Source of the DNA: Mytilus californianus
Lineage: Eukaryota; Mollusca; Bivalvia; Mytilida; Mytilidae
Length of the DNA: 64,000 bases
Direction: 5' to 3'
Assembly: GCF_021869535.1 (NCBI RefSeq)
Contig: NW_026262581.1
Location: forward strand, 79,327,955-79,391,954
Positions 12,901-27,434 of the stretch are shown here, piece after piece. The translations under genes and the position numbers were made by a program. Position 1 is the stretch's first letter, and every line of letters begins with the position of its first letter. The notes under the pieces were generated by a model. It searched no databases. It saw only the letters and a program-made list of their open reading frames with translations, and was not told the origin of the DNA.

Positions 12901-15900
12901 GTATATTTCAGTAAGCAAAGTCACAAATATATCAAACTAATCAATCATGCGTAAAATAACCTATACATTTTAGACAGCATGGAATAAATGGGGAATGTGT
13001 CCATGGGACATAGATGATGCCCCCACTTGCATATCATAATGAAGTTATAAAGGGACATAACTGAAGAAAACTAAAAGTGATGCTACCCAAATTTGTACTT
13101 GATCTGAGTTTTGTGGTAATAAGTATTGTGTATCAGTCTCAAAACATTTGGTTGTGGCTAACTTAAGTTAGAGAACAGAAACGAAAAATTCAGCAAATTT
13201 TCCATTTGTAAATAGGCACAACTCAAGAACGGTAAAGGTGATAACACCAAAATTCAAACTTGGTCTGTATTTTATGGTAATAAGCATTGTGTGTAAGTTT
13301 CATAACATTTGGTAGAGGCAAACTAAAGTTATAGAACAGAAACCAAAAATTCAGCAATTTTTATGTTTATAAAGGGGCATTACTCAAGAATGGTATAAGT
13401 AATGCCACCCAATTTCAAACTTGATCTGTATTATGTGGTAATTAGCATTGTGTATAAGTTTCATAACATTTGGTTGAGGCAAACCTAAGTTAGAGAACAG
13501 AAAAGAAAAAAAAAAGGAAAGTTTCCCCATGAACACAGATGATGCCCCCCCCCCTTGCATACCACATTATAAAGGGACATAATAAGAACAATAAAAGTGA
13601 CGCTACCCAAATTTGTACTTGATCTGAGTTTTGTGGTAATAAGTATTGTGTAAAGGTTTCATAATGTTTGGTTGGGGCAAACTTAAGTTACAGAACGGAA
13701 ACTAAAGATTTTACAATTTTTCGATTTATAAAGGGGCATAACTCGATAATGATTAAAGTGACGCCACCAAAATTCAACTTGATCTGTATTTTGTGGTAAT
13801 AAGCATTGTGTATAAGTTTCATAATATTTGGTTGAGACAAACTTAAGTTCAAGAACAGAAACTAAAAATTTGGAATTTATCCATTTATAAAGGGGCATAA
13901 CTCTAGAACGGTTAAAGTGACCCCACTAAAATTCACACTTGATCTGTGTTTTGTGGTAATAAGCATTGTGTATAAGTTTCATAACATTTGGTTGAGGCAA
14001 ACTTAAGTTAGAGAAAGGAAACTAAAAATTTTGTAATTTTTCCATTTTTAAAGGGGCATAACTTTAGAACAGTCAGAGTGACGCTACCAAAATTCAAACT
14101 AGATCTGTATTTTGTGGTAATAAGCATTGTGTATAAGTTTCATAACATTTGGTTGAGGCAAACTCAAGTTAGAGAACGGAAACCAATTTTGGGACGTACA
14201 GACGGACAAAGTAAAACTTAATGCCCCCTTCGCTACGACGGGGGCATAAAAATTCAGCAATTTTTATGTTTAGAAAGGGGCATAACTCAATTTCGAACTT
14301 GATCTGTATTTTATGGTAATAAGCATTGTGTATAAGTTTCATAACATTTGGTTGAGGCAAACTAAAGTTAGAGAACGGAAACGAAAAATTCAGCAATTTT
14401 TATGTTTAGAAAGGGACATAACTCAAGAACGGTAAAAGTGAAGCCACCCAATTTCAAACTTTGATCTGTATTTTATAGTAATAAACATTGTGTATAAGTT
14501 TCATAACATTTGGTTGAGGCAAACTAAAGTTAGAGAACAGAAACCAACTTTGGGACGGACAGACGGACGGACGTACAGACAGACAAGGGTAAAACTTATT
14601 GTCCCCTCTGCTACGGCGGGGGCATAAAAAAGGAGTTGATGTAGAATGGCCATGGTATGAATGACTTGAGATGGGGTATACATCAATGAGACAGATACCC
14701 AAACAACATAAAAAAAAGAATAATGTGTCTGAGGACACGAATGCTCCTGCTCAAGCTTTGCAATTTTCCAAGTTAAAAAGGGGCATAACTCTAGAACTGT
14801 ATAAGACTCACTGCCCAAATTCGAACTCTGTCTGCATATTGTGGTTCTTAGCATTTTGTATGTGTTTCTTAACACTTTGCATGAGGCAAACTTAAGTAAG
14901 GTTGGGTAATAAAAATGGGATGGACGAAAAGATGGAAAGACGGATGGACGGAAAGACGGACTGTCAAGAGTAACACTTAATGCCCCTGTTGTCCATGGTG
15001 GTGGCATAAAAATATAAAGACGTCTCGATGTCAACATACTGTATTCAAAAAGAGACAAGTGTCTAAAGAATATGTCTACCTCTTTATTGTCCTGAATCTA
15101 GAACATGCTTATACATTTCATTAATAGCCTCAAAACCTGTTACTGATTCACCCTGATTGCCACAGTTACAAAACCAAAGTTACTATTAAAGTATATAAAT
15201 TTGGTAATGTACTTTCATTCTGTGAAAAAAGTTATGAGCAGGTAAGTCAACATAAATTTATTATTCAGATTCCCCCTTAAAAGGAACCCTTTACTTTTTT
15301 TTTTATTAACAATAAAATTGATCATAGTAAACTTACTTGGATTCTTAATCTTTTTACTCTTTTACCAACAAATAGATAATTTAACATGGTAGAAAGGTCA
15401 AGCAGGATCATTCATCTTATCACAATTAACATTGATCCATTCTTTAAGGTAGCCAGTCTACAAGACCAGCTTAAGAAAACAATTTGCCAGTACATTATAG
15501 TGTTAAAAAATGAATGTGTCCATAGTACATGGATGCCCCACTTGTACTATCATTTTCTATGTTCAGTGGACCATGAAATTGGGGTCAAAACTCTAATTTG
15601 GCATTAAAATTAGAAAGATCATATCATAGGGAACATGTGTACTTAGTTTCAAGTTGATTGGACTTCAACTTCATCAAAAACTTCCTTGACCAAAAACTTT
15701 AACCTGAAGCAGGACAGACAGAAGGATGGACGGACGAATGAACGGACACACAGACCAAAAAACATAATGCCCCTAGGTTGCGCATAAAAATCTCGGACCT
15801 GAGAAAAACAACAGGAAAGTCAATATATTTCCTATAAACTATTGATGAGACATAATTAACACGTTCCATGATGATAGACAGGCTGTTATTTTGAAGGCTG

Positions 15901-18900
15901 CAATGGTAAACAACTTTCAACATGTTTATTATACCTTAAATCGTATGTGCTTGTCTGTTCGTTTGAAATATCACAACTGCTGCTCTATAACTATTCTTTC
16001 AATTTAATCCTGGAGTTATTATAAATTTGAAATTATTTTCATATACCCTTCACCTTTATAGCAAACCAGCCAATTACTACACAGAGAGAGAGAGAGAGTG
16101 CACTAAGTCCATGCAGTTCTTACCGATAGTGTTTTGGAAAGATCCTTTATTGAAGCATGAAATTAGGTACATGGTATATATAAATGGTACAAATTATCAA
16201 TTTTATATTTGATCAATAGTTACACCTAGTAATTTCAGGGCTACAAGTGCTTCAATTTTCAAAGCTAATGAGTTCACTTTTCTCATTTTATTCTGCAGTT
16301 TTTTATTTTCTTAAGGTCATTTACAGAACGTTCCTGCAGAGACCTGTTATTCTAATACATTGTATATCACTTCAAATCTTTGTTACATTAGAATTGATTA
16401 CTTTTAATAATAAAGACATTTACTGGCTGGCATCAGTGGATTTATTCTTCCATAATATAAACAAAACTTCTACAATTAAAAATCTGACGAAAAATCTAAC
16501 AGTTTACCAAATTACTTTTATAACTAGTGATTAAAATGAATTTTATATACATCTATATAAACAATTGTAAAGTATTGGAATAAAAATTGTACATGTGAAA
16601 CAATGACTTCCACCTGAGCAATTTTGGTTTCAACACCTGATATTCGTAAAACTGTTCATCTAACAGTAAAACTAGAACTGAATTGACAACTTGCATAAAA
16701 AGTTGTAACCTTTTTATGATTTTTGTTGCAATAACCTTTAAGGTAGTGACTGCTATGATAATCAGTCCATATAATTCCAGGTGACTAAATATGGATCAAT
16801 TTTGAAAGTATTCAAATAAATAATGGAGTCAAGTAAACAGAAAAACAATTGTTTGACAAATTTCAAGTCACCTGGAATTATAAGCAAGTCATAACCTTTG
16901 CAACCTCAATGAAACACCAACATGATGCTTACAAGGTCGTCTTTTCAAAACCAATAATAACATTTAGATGGAAGTTATTATAAACAAAATATTCTCACAT
17001 GATAGTAAATGAGTTCTTTACTTTGACTCCACACTCATTAGCATTGTTACCTGAACAAAAAGCCATCTGTCATCTCCTCAAACAATGCTATCAATTTTGG
17101 TGCAAGTCAAGATTCTTAAAAAACCTAGGCCATTATGACTCCCCACCTTAGTGAATCTTTACATTGATTCCAACAACAGAATGGTTCAAAGTGATTTTTT
17201 TCCAGTTATTTTCATTTCTAAATAAAATGATGTTTAAATGATCTAACAGCATTACAGGATATAAACTTCGATGTAAATTTGAACAAAAGGGCAACATTTG
17301 AGGTATGTCAGACTGATCTATTTTTTACCTGTATGCTGATCTGCTCAATAAAGTGTATAACTTTCTTACAACACATTCAAAACTAGGCAAAAATCTGGCC
17401 TAAGGGCAAGCTGGTCTAAATAATGGGCATGCTTGAATTGCAAAAATTTTAGCTGTTCTGCATAACAAAAGACAACATGATTATAAAGATAAGCTGTACT
17501 TACTTTGGAGAAGGCATCATGGTTGGAGGGGGAGGTGACTGGTCATCAACTCTGGAGTTCTTGTAAGCAGCAGCATCTTCACTTGATATGTAGGTAATAC
17601 TGAGAGAGAGAGAAAAAAACAAAGTATATATTATCTACTGAAAGCCTGGTCTTTACAGCTGATGGCCTATAAGCATGTTGATAAATTATGATTGATTGTT
17701 AGTGTTTAACACCACTTTCAGCACTCGGCTCTATCATGGGGCTAGTTTTTATAGGTTGGGACGCCTGATTACCTGGAGAGAACCATAGGCAGGTAAACTG
17801 GCAATCCTGTTCAATTAAAAGCACCTTGCCAATAGCTAATGTCAGTTCACAACCTCAGTGATGAGAGGCTAGTGATCACTGGAGATGAATGACCATTGGG
17901 TCATTGAGGCCCTGTTCACCTTGCCAATAGCGAATGTCAGTTCACAACCTCTGTGTTGACAAACTAGAGATCACTGGAGATGAACTACTTAGACCATTGG
18001 GTCATCGAGGCCCTGTTCACCTTGCCAATAGCGAATGTCAGCTCACAACCTCAAGTGTTGACAGGCTAGAGATCACTGGAGATGAACTACTTAGACCATT
18101 GGGCCATCGAGGCCCTGTTCATTAATTATTAAAAAATACAACCTTGTTTGTATAACTGATTAAAAAAGTCTTAGAACAGAACCACTTAAAACATTCCTTA
18201 AAACAAGACACATTTTGATATACTGTTGGTGTGGTTCATAGGTGTTTCTCGTTTTTTGTATAGATTAGACCGTTAGTTTTCCTGTTTGAATTGTTTTACA
18301 CTAGTCATTTTGGCGCCCTTTTAGCTTGCTGTTCAGTGTGAGCAAAGGCTCCGTGTTGAAGGCCATACTTTGACCTATAATTGTTTACTCTTTATATATT
18401 GTGACTTGGATGGAGAGTTGTCTCATTGGCACTCATACCACATCTTCCTATTTATATTAAATAACAGTGACCTTTTTATGTTGGCTGAAGTCTATACAAA
18501 CATCCATTAAAGGATATTTTGCTTCAATTTGCCATGTACTTTTAGTTTCAAATTTACCATAGATTTATGATAAGAGTTGACAAGATTGGGCATTAGATGG
18601 CAGAATTTGTGTTGTTTCAGACAATATATCAGGTCACTAATTGCTTTAATGCAAGAAACTTGTTTTTTTTCTTTTAAGAACATCAAAAAGATCCTTGAAA
18701 ATTGTATATATATTGTTACTTTTATTGTACAATATATTCTGTACCAGATTTATCACTCGTTCATTTGTTTCGATCAACAACACAATTATCACAAATTTAA
18801 AAGTACATTTTATTATTATCAAACAGTCATAATTTTCATTAAATAAAATGAACTTTTCATCAAAAATAGTTAATAATACAGATCAATGTATTCCATTGGC

Positions 18901-21900
18901 TATGAGTTTTCTATGAGAGCTTTATTACTGTGAAGTTTTTTTTGTTTTTTTTTAAATGCTTTGATCAACAACACGATTATCAGAATCCTAAAAGTGCATC
19001 TTCTCATCAAATCTATGGTAAAAAAAAAAACAAGTCATAATTTTCGTTAAATGGAATGAGCTTTGCATTATAAAATAGCTGAGTTCAGTTCAATGTATTC
19101 CATTTGTTCTTAAGAATAGCAATGAGATTGCTATGAGAGGTTTATGACTGGGAAGTTTATTTTTCTAAATAACATCTTTGTTTTGATCAACAACACGATT
19201 ATCAGAATCCTAAAAGTGCATCTTCTCTTCAAAAGTATGGTTAAAAAAAGTCATAATTTTCGTTAAATGGAATGAGCTTTGCATTGTAAAGTAGTTAAAA
19301 GTTTTAGATCAATGTATTCCGGCTCTTAACAACAGCAACAAGCCTTCTATGCGAGGTTTATCTCTGCGAAGTTTATTTTTCTAAAAAAAATCTTTGTTTT
19401 GTTCAACAACACAAATAACAAAATTGTAAAAGTGCATCTTCTCATCAAATATATGGATAAAAAAGAAGATAAGCCATAATTTTCGTTAAACAGAATTAAT
19501 TTTCATGGTAAAATGGTTGAAGTTTTCGAAACAATGTTTTCCATTCGTTGATTATTAGAACAATGAGCTGTTAAGAGGATTGTTACCTGAACCAAGCGAC
19601 TTTCTATCAGATAGTCTAAAAGCTTTTCATTTAGAGCATGTAATACAGAAAAAATCAATAAGTTGAACTCAAAGCCAACAAATGAAACAGAATAAACTAT
19701 ATTGTCTCTTTAATTTTCTTTTGTTTGTCGCCTGTATATCCTTTAATATTAATTTGTATACTGGCATTGTGCGCCTAAAATTTTACAGCCGCTAAGAGTT
19801 CAGGCAATTCTATTACCATTTAATGCTTAGAAGAAATTGAAGAAGTCAATTATTTGCATTTAATGTCAGTTATTGATAGAAGTTTGACCTTAAGTGACAA
19901 GGCTGTTCCATAGGCCTTCTTACTAGTTAGTAACAACCCAAAGTATTGATTTTGTCTCCAAGATTCAACACAAATGTCTTTTAGAAAACTGATCCTATCA
20001 GTAACTGTTGTTTTTCGTGTGAGTGACTGCACTTAATCTATATATCGCTATTTCCTGTATGTATTGGGAGTAAATCTTTGTAGATTCCATAAACTTTGAA
20101 AATAATTCTGTAATTATTCATTGGCTCTGTCTAGTCAGAAGAAAAATACAATTTCTGCTGGAATGAGCAGTAGCTAAAACATTACCCTTTATATGTGACA
20201 GATAGTTGATATGAATGTTTGTTCATGTACTGACCTTTGCTAAAATATATAATCTCTCATATGTGTCAGACAGATTTATTTATATATTTGTTGACCAACA
20301 ACTTAATAGAAAAATCTATGTTAAAATATGGTCTTGTATATAAACTTGAGGCTCCTTTGTCACATGATTTTTTTCACATAAATTATGTTACATTGCAAAC
20401 CCAAACAATGGATCTCATATAAGAATAAGACTTTGAATTGGCATCACAATATTTGAAGAGTTATTACCAATAATAAATGCAGGTTTAGTGACACAAATTA
20501 TTCTCAAACTAAAAATATGTGGGTGGGTTTTCTGGGGGTCAGTTGTATCACTGGACACTATTTTTTATAGACTATATAACCATGCCAATTACCTTAAAAA
20601 AATAAGGTTGAAACATGGAAGACTAAGGCCTACATTTCTGCTTGATTGGGCTGTTGAATAGTGTAGTTTGATAAAAAGCATTAAAATAGCAATACATTAA
20701 AAAATAAACTGCTTCGCTGAGCGCAGCTAGATACGCCCGCAGAGGTCCAACCCTGAACAGTTGGGGCAAAAATGGACACAATATTCAAGCTTGATTCAGG
20801 TCCGAATTTGGATTGTAATTAAATATTTGACATATTATAGGTTTCTGAATAAATGTAGTCAAAGATCTTGAAATTGGTTATATGAATTGAATTTATATTC
20901 AATTAAAGATTTCTTGCTGTTGTGCAATACTTAGTAAATCTGTTGTCAGACTATAAACAAATAAAGTTCAATTAATTCTCAATGTCATATTAGAAATTTA
21001 TGAAAATAAAAAGGGAGCTTACATCAATAGATATAAACAATTCACCAAAGTTTCATGAGAATTGGTGACAGCATTTTCGAGTTATTGTCCGAAAACTGGA
21101 AAATCACCCCTTTTTTAATGAATAAAACCCCATAACTTAGAAATGTAAAATGTAAAATTTATAAAATTCTAAAGGGAGCTTACATCAATACATACAAACA
21201 ATTCACCAAAGTTTCATAAGAATTGCTGAAAGCATTTTTGAGTTTTTGTCCGAAAACTGGAAAATCCCCCCTTTTTTCATGAATAAAACCCTGTAACTCG
21301 AAAACGTAAAATCGAAAATTTATAAAAATTGAAAGGGAGCTCATGTCAATAGATATAAACAATTCACCACAATTTCTTGCAAGTTGGTGAAAGCATTCTA
21401 GAATTATTGTCCAAAAACTGGAAAATCCCCCTTTTTTTAATGAATAAAACCCCATAACTCGGAAACGTAAAATCTATATTTTATAAAAAACGAAAGGGAG
21501 CTCACGTCAATAGATATAAACAATTCACTAAAGTTTTATGCAAATTGGTTAAAGCATTTTTGAGTTAATGTCCGACATGTTGACGACGGACAGACGGACG
21601 GACGGACAGACGGACAACGGTATACCATAATACGTCCCGTAAACTGGCGTATAATTATCAGGAACATCTCTAATTTTTAATTCTGACTTAGGTAAAAGAA
21701 AATTTTCATATAATTTCATTTAAATCCATAGAAATGTAATTATTAGAGGTCTTACAAATTATGTCAGAAGGACATATGGATTGACAAAGTTTACCATATT
21801 TATGCCCCACCTATGATAGTAGAGGGACATTATGTTTTTCGGTCTGTGCGTCCGTTTGTTCATTCGTTTGTTCGTCAGTCCGTCTGTCCGTCCGTCTGTC

Positions 21901-24900
21901 CTGCTTCAGGTTAAAGTTTTTGGTGAATACACATGTTCCCTATGATATGATCTTTCTAATTTTAATGCCAAATTAAGAGTTTTGACCCCAACTTCACGGT
22001 CCACTAAACATAGAAAAGATAGTGCCAGTGAGGCATCCGTGTACTATGGACACATTCTTGTTTTTTTTTTTAATTTGCCACTGGAAATTAAGCCACCAAC
22101 AATCAATCTATCAACCGTTAATTTTCAAAAGGCACTCTGTTTCAAAATGGACTGGAATACTGTAAATCATTTGGTTTATCAAGTGGCACTAATTATCTAA
22201 CTTGACTGATATATTGGTAACATAAATCTTTCATATAAGGGTCACCGATATCCTTAATGAAATATTAACACAAGAGTGCTTGCATTATTGGATATATAGA
22301 TTCAACAACAGTTGGCCTGCATTGTGGCAATGGCCAATAATTTATACATATCTTAAAGAGACAACAAAAATTTATCCCCCCATCGAAAAAGTATCGATTA
22401 ACATCTATTATAACACAAAATAGTTAAAGCCATTTTCCGAATGACACAATGACCTGATTTGGTTTCTATCAAAATTAAAACGATATCACACTAACAGAAA
22501 TCCATACACTTAATGATCATAAACAAGACAAACATTTCTCTGCCTGATACGATCTTAATGAAAACCCAAGGGCAAGCATAATTTCCTCAGTGGCTGATTG
22601 CAAATAGGATCTATGTCTTCATCTTCACGTCAATAAAGTACCTATATAACCTCTTGTATTAATGACAGAATAACACTCCATATAAACATTACTTACTAGA
22701 AAATAATTACATTTCTTCTTAACAACTCTCTGTCACACAGATAGTAGTTACAATTTCCTATGTTAGATTTCAGAATCTTTTAAGGGGATAAAGATGTTTC
22801 CTGGATTCTTGAATTTATTATTTCAAATTGAACATATCATAATACGTGACCTAATTTGGAGCCACAGCAATGGTTGTGGCTGCCTTTTCTTGTTTATTGT
22901 CTTTTTATGGAGTTTGGCCATGACTTTCCTTTTCAAATCTTTGTTCCTAATTAACACGTTCACAGCTTGCAACAATTTTTGACCATGTATAACGATAGTT
23001 TACCTTAAAGTGTAAATGTCGACTGATCACTTAAGTCAATATGGTAAACACTAAAATTTCCTTTTTTGGTAAAACTAGTGGTTGCATGATAGCTGGAATG
23101 CTATGGGTTCAATCCATGGTAATTTGTCAAACCGTAGACATAAGAAGAGATATTTGCTGCTACTCTATTAAAGAATAGAAGCAAGAAAGACTTGTAAGTT
23201 AAGAGTCAGAATAATGTGACCAAGAAGAGCACATGTCTTTCTATGGACTGTTGGTTGTGGCATAAAAACTGCAAGTCTGTTAACAGTTTACTGATCTCTA
23301 ACTTCATGACATAATCAGGGGATGACATACATTAATGTAATTCTTTATTGAAATATTAATATGATTGACAATTTAAGATTTGATAAATTTCTTGCTTATA
23401 TTCATCCAGAGTTGATTGAAGTAATAATTACAATAGCTTACATTGTCATATATACTGCAGCTGTGCTATTTGTATATTCATTTCTTATAAACAGTCACTG
23501 ACCGTATATCACCTTGTTTATGACGTTGACGTTGACAATGCATTTCAGTAGAGTTGTATTTATGATGTCATTAAAAATACAGGTTCGCAGAATTTTTATG
23601 TCGTCCACTCCAAAGTAAAAAAATGATGTTTTTTTCCCTAAATATTTTTCATTGAAACAGTTATAGGAGTTGCAATATATAAAGAATTAAAGAACCTTAG
23701 TGAGCGCGCTCACATACCCAACGTCCCCACATTGTCATTGGAGAAATAAAATAAGTGTAAGAAAAAAAAATGAATCATAATTTCCTGTCAATATGCATAT
23801 CTACATAGTATGTCCTTATTATCTACACAGTTTCATGAAACTCTGTTGTGTGGTTTGAGAGGAGTTGCGATGACAAAAGGTTGCAGTAGTATATTGGGCA
23901 AATAAGTTCAAAGGGGTGTACCTCCTGGAAAAAAATTTGAATTGTAATTTCCTGTCGATATGCACATCTACGTAGTATGTCCTTATTATCTGAAAAGGTT
24001 TCATGAAATTCTGTTGTGTGGTTTGAGAGGAGTTGCGATGACAAAAGGTTGCAGTGGTATATTGGGCAAATAAGTTCAAAGGGGCGTAACTCCTGGAAAA
24101 AAAATTGAATCGTAATTTCCTGTCGATATGCACATCTACGTAGTATGTCCTTATTATCTGAAAAGGTTTCATGAAATTCTGTTGTGTGGTTTGAGAGGAG
24201 TTGCGATGACAAAATGTTGCAGTAGTATATTGGGCAAATAAGTTCAAAGGGGCGTACCTCCTGGAAAAAAATTTGAATTGTAATTTCCTGTCGATATGCA
24301 CATCTACGTAGCATGTCCTTATTATCTGAAAAGGTTTCATGAAATTCTGTTGTGTGGTTTGAGAGGAGTTGCGATGACAAAAGGTTGCAGTAGTATATTG
24401 GGCAAATAAGTTCAAAGGGGCGTAACGCCTGGAAAAAAAATTGAATCGTAATTTCCTGTTGATATGCACATCTACGTAGTATGTCCTTATTATCTGAAAA
24501 GGTTTCATGAAATTCTGTTGTGTGGCTTGAGAGGAGTTGCGATGACAAAAGGTTGCAGTAGTATATTGGGCAAATAAGTTCAAAGGGGCGTACCTCCTGG
24601 AAAATAAAATGCTTCGCTGGGCGCAGCTTGATACGACCGCAGAGGTCGAACCCTGAACAGTTGGGGCAAGTATGGACACAACATTCAAGCTTGATACAGC
24701 TCTGAATTTGGATTGTGATTAAATATTTGACACAGCATAGGTTTCTGACACAGAAAGAATGTGGTCTAAGAACTTCAATTTTTTTAATTTACCTATTATG
24801 GTCCAATGTCCAAAATCAAAATACATGGTTAGATTCAGCATATCAAAGAACCCCATATATTCAATTTTTGTTGAAATCAAACAAACTTTAATTTTGGACC

Positions 24901-27402
24901 CCAACTTGGACAAACTTGAAAACTGGTCCCATAATCAAAAATCTAAACACATGTTTAGATTCAGCATATCAAAGTACCCGAAGAATTCAATTTTTGTTAA
25001 AATCAAACTAAGTTTTATTTTGGACCCTTTGGACCTTAATGTAGACAAATTTAAAAAACGGGACCCAAATTAAAAATCTAAAAACACGGTTAGATTTGGC
25101 ATATCAAAGAACCCCAATAATTCAATTTTTGATGAAATCAAACAAAGTTTAATTTTGGACCCTTTTGACCTCAATATGAACCAATTTGATAGCGGGCCCA
25201 CAAATAAAAAATCTAAATACATGGTAAGATTCAGCATATCAAAGAACCCCATATATTCAATTTTTGTTGAAATCAAACAAAGTTTAATTTTGGACCCCAA
25301 TTTGGACCAACTTGAAAACTGGGCCAAAAATCTAAAATCTAAATACATGTTTAGATTCAGCATATCAAAGAACCCCATTATTCAATTTTTGTTGAAATCA
25401 AACAAAGTTTAATTTTGGACCCCAACTTGGATCAACTTGAAAACTGGTCCCATAATCAAAAATCTAAACACATGTTTAGATTCAGCATATCAAAGAACCC
25501 TAAAAATTCAATTTTTGTTAAAATCAAACTAAAGTTTAATTTTGGACCCTTTGGACCTTAATGTAGACCAATTTAAAAAACAGGACCCAAAATTAAAAAT
25601 CTAAATACACGGTTAGATTTGGCATATCAAAGAACCCCAATAATTCAATTTTTGATGAAATCAAACAAAGTTTAATTTTGGACCCTTTTGACCTCAATAT
25701 GAACCAATTTGATAGCGGGCCCACAAATAAAAAATCTAAATACATGGTAAGATTCAGCATATCAAAGAACCCCATATATTCAATTTTTGTTGAAATCAAA
25801 CAAAGTTTAATTTTGGACCCCAATTTGGACCAACTTGAAAACTGGGCCAAAAATCTAAAATCTAAATACATGTTTAGATTCAGCATATCAAAGAACCCCA
25901 TATATTCAATTTTTGTTGAAATCAAACAAAGTTTAATTTTGGACCCAACTTGGACCAACTTGAAAACTGGGCCCATAATCAAAAATCTAAATACATGTTT
26001 AGATTCAGCATATCAAAGAACCCCAAGAATTCAATTTTTGTTAAAATCAAACTAAGTTTAATTTTGGACCCTTTGGACCTTAATGTAGACCAATTTAAAA
26101 AAACAGGACCCAAAATTAAAAATCTAAATACACGGTTAGATTCAGCATATCAAAGAACCCCAATAATTCAATTTTTGATGAAATCAAACAAAGTTAAATT
26201 TTGGACCCTTTGGACCTCAATGTGGACCAATTTAAAAACGGGGCCCAAAATCCAAAAACTTAATACACGGTTAGATTCAGCATATTAAAGAACCCCAAGA
26301 ATTCAAGAATAAAACCCCATTGAAATTGATCAAGAAATAAGCAATTTATACGAAGTATCTTCTTTTGCACAATACTGTGCAATTGAATATTTCTTGCTAT
26401 TGCGCAATACTGTACAATTGACAATTTCTTGCTATTGCGCAATATTGTGCTATTGGATATTTCTTGCTATTGCGCAATACTGTGCAATTGAAGATTTCTT
26501 GCTATTGCGCAATACTGTGCAATTGAAGATTTCTTGGTATTGTGCAATACTGTGCAATTGAAAATTTCTTGCTATTGCACAATACTTATTATATAATAAT
26601 TTACACATTCTGTTTGGTGTGTATCTCCTACCATATCATTATAATTTGCTTTTAAATATAAATCAGAAATAACCAACTTAAAATGGAAAATTTTAAAAGA
26701 AAAAAAAAAGGAAAAAAAGAAAAAAAAAAAAAAAAAAAATCCCCCCCCCCCCCCCCAAATTTTTTGAACCCCCTTATGGTTCATCACCCCCAAACTCAAT
26801 CCCAGCCTTCCCTTTGTGGTATGGTACCTTGCAGTACAATTTCAGAGAGATCCATACACTTGAACACAAGTTATTGTCTGGAAACTAGAAAAATGCTTAT
26901 TTTTGGCCCCTTTTTGGCCCCCAATTCCTAAACGTTTCGGGCAATTACCCCCAAACTCAATTCCAGCTTTCCCTTTGTGATATGGAACCTTGTAGTACAA
27001 TTTCAGAAATATCCAAACACTTACACACAAGTTATTGTCATGAAACTAGAAAAATGCTTGTTTTTTGCCCCTTTTTTGGCCCCTAATTCCTAAAATTTTG
27101 AGGCAATTACCCCCAAAATCAATTACAGCCTTCCCTTTGTGATATGGAACCTTGTGGTACAATGTCAGAGAGATCCATACACTTACACACAAGTTATTGT
27201 CTGAAAGTTACAAAAATGCTTATTTTTGGCCCCTTTTTGGCCCCTAATTCCTTAACTGTTGGTACCATAACCCCCAAAATCAATCCCAACCTTCCTTTCG
27301 TGGTATTGAACCTTATGGTGAAATTTCATGGAGATCCATTCACTTAAACTAAAGTTAGAGTGCGAAAACCAATGTGTCTTCGGACGACGCCAGACGACGC
27401 CG

Positions 27403-27434
<32 letters not shown>

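Noticed and set aside
12983..14630. Helitron identification by a CTRR end
   Set aside because: No CTRR follows the terminal hairpins; the elements end in ATAAAA. Only a looser Helentron/pearl resemblance is claimed.
14454..15058. Minus-strand frames rich in [12 protein letters not shown] residues as a membrane or secreted protein
   Set aside because: They are translations of the GACGGACAGACGG tract and cores of barcode elements, which appear in many places.
23819..24688. 289-codon and overlapping 241-codon minus frames as repeat proteins
   Set aside because: They translate the 168-bp cores of a mobile element in two frames at once; the same cores recur at 27488-28110 with frame breaks.
26350..26600. 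35-bp palindromic repeats as CRISPR-like
   Set aside because: No spacers; part of a mobile element interior.
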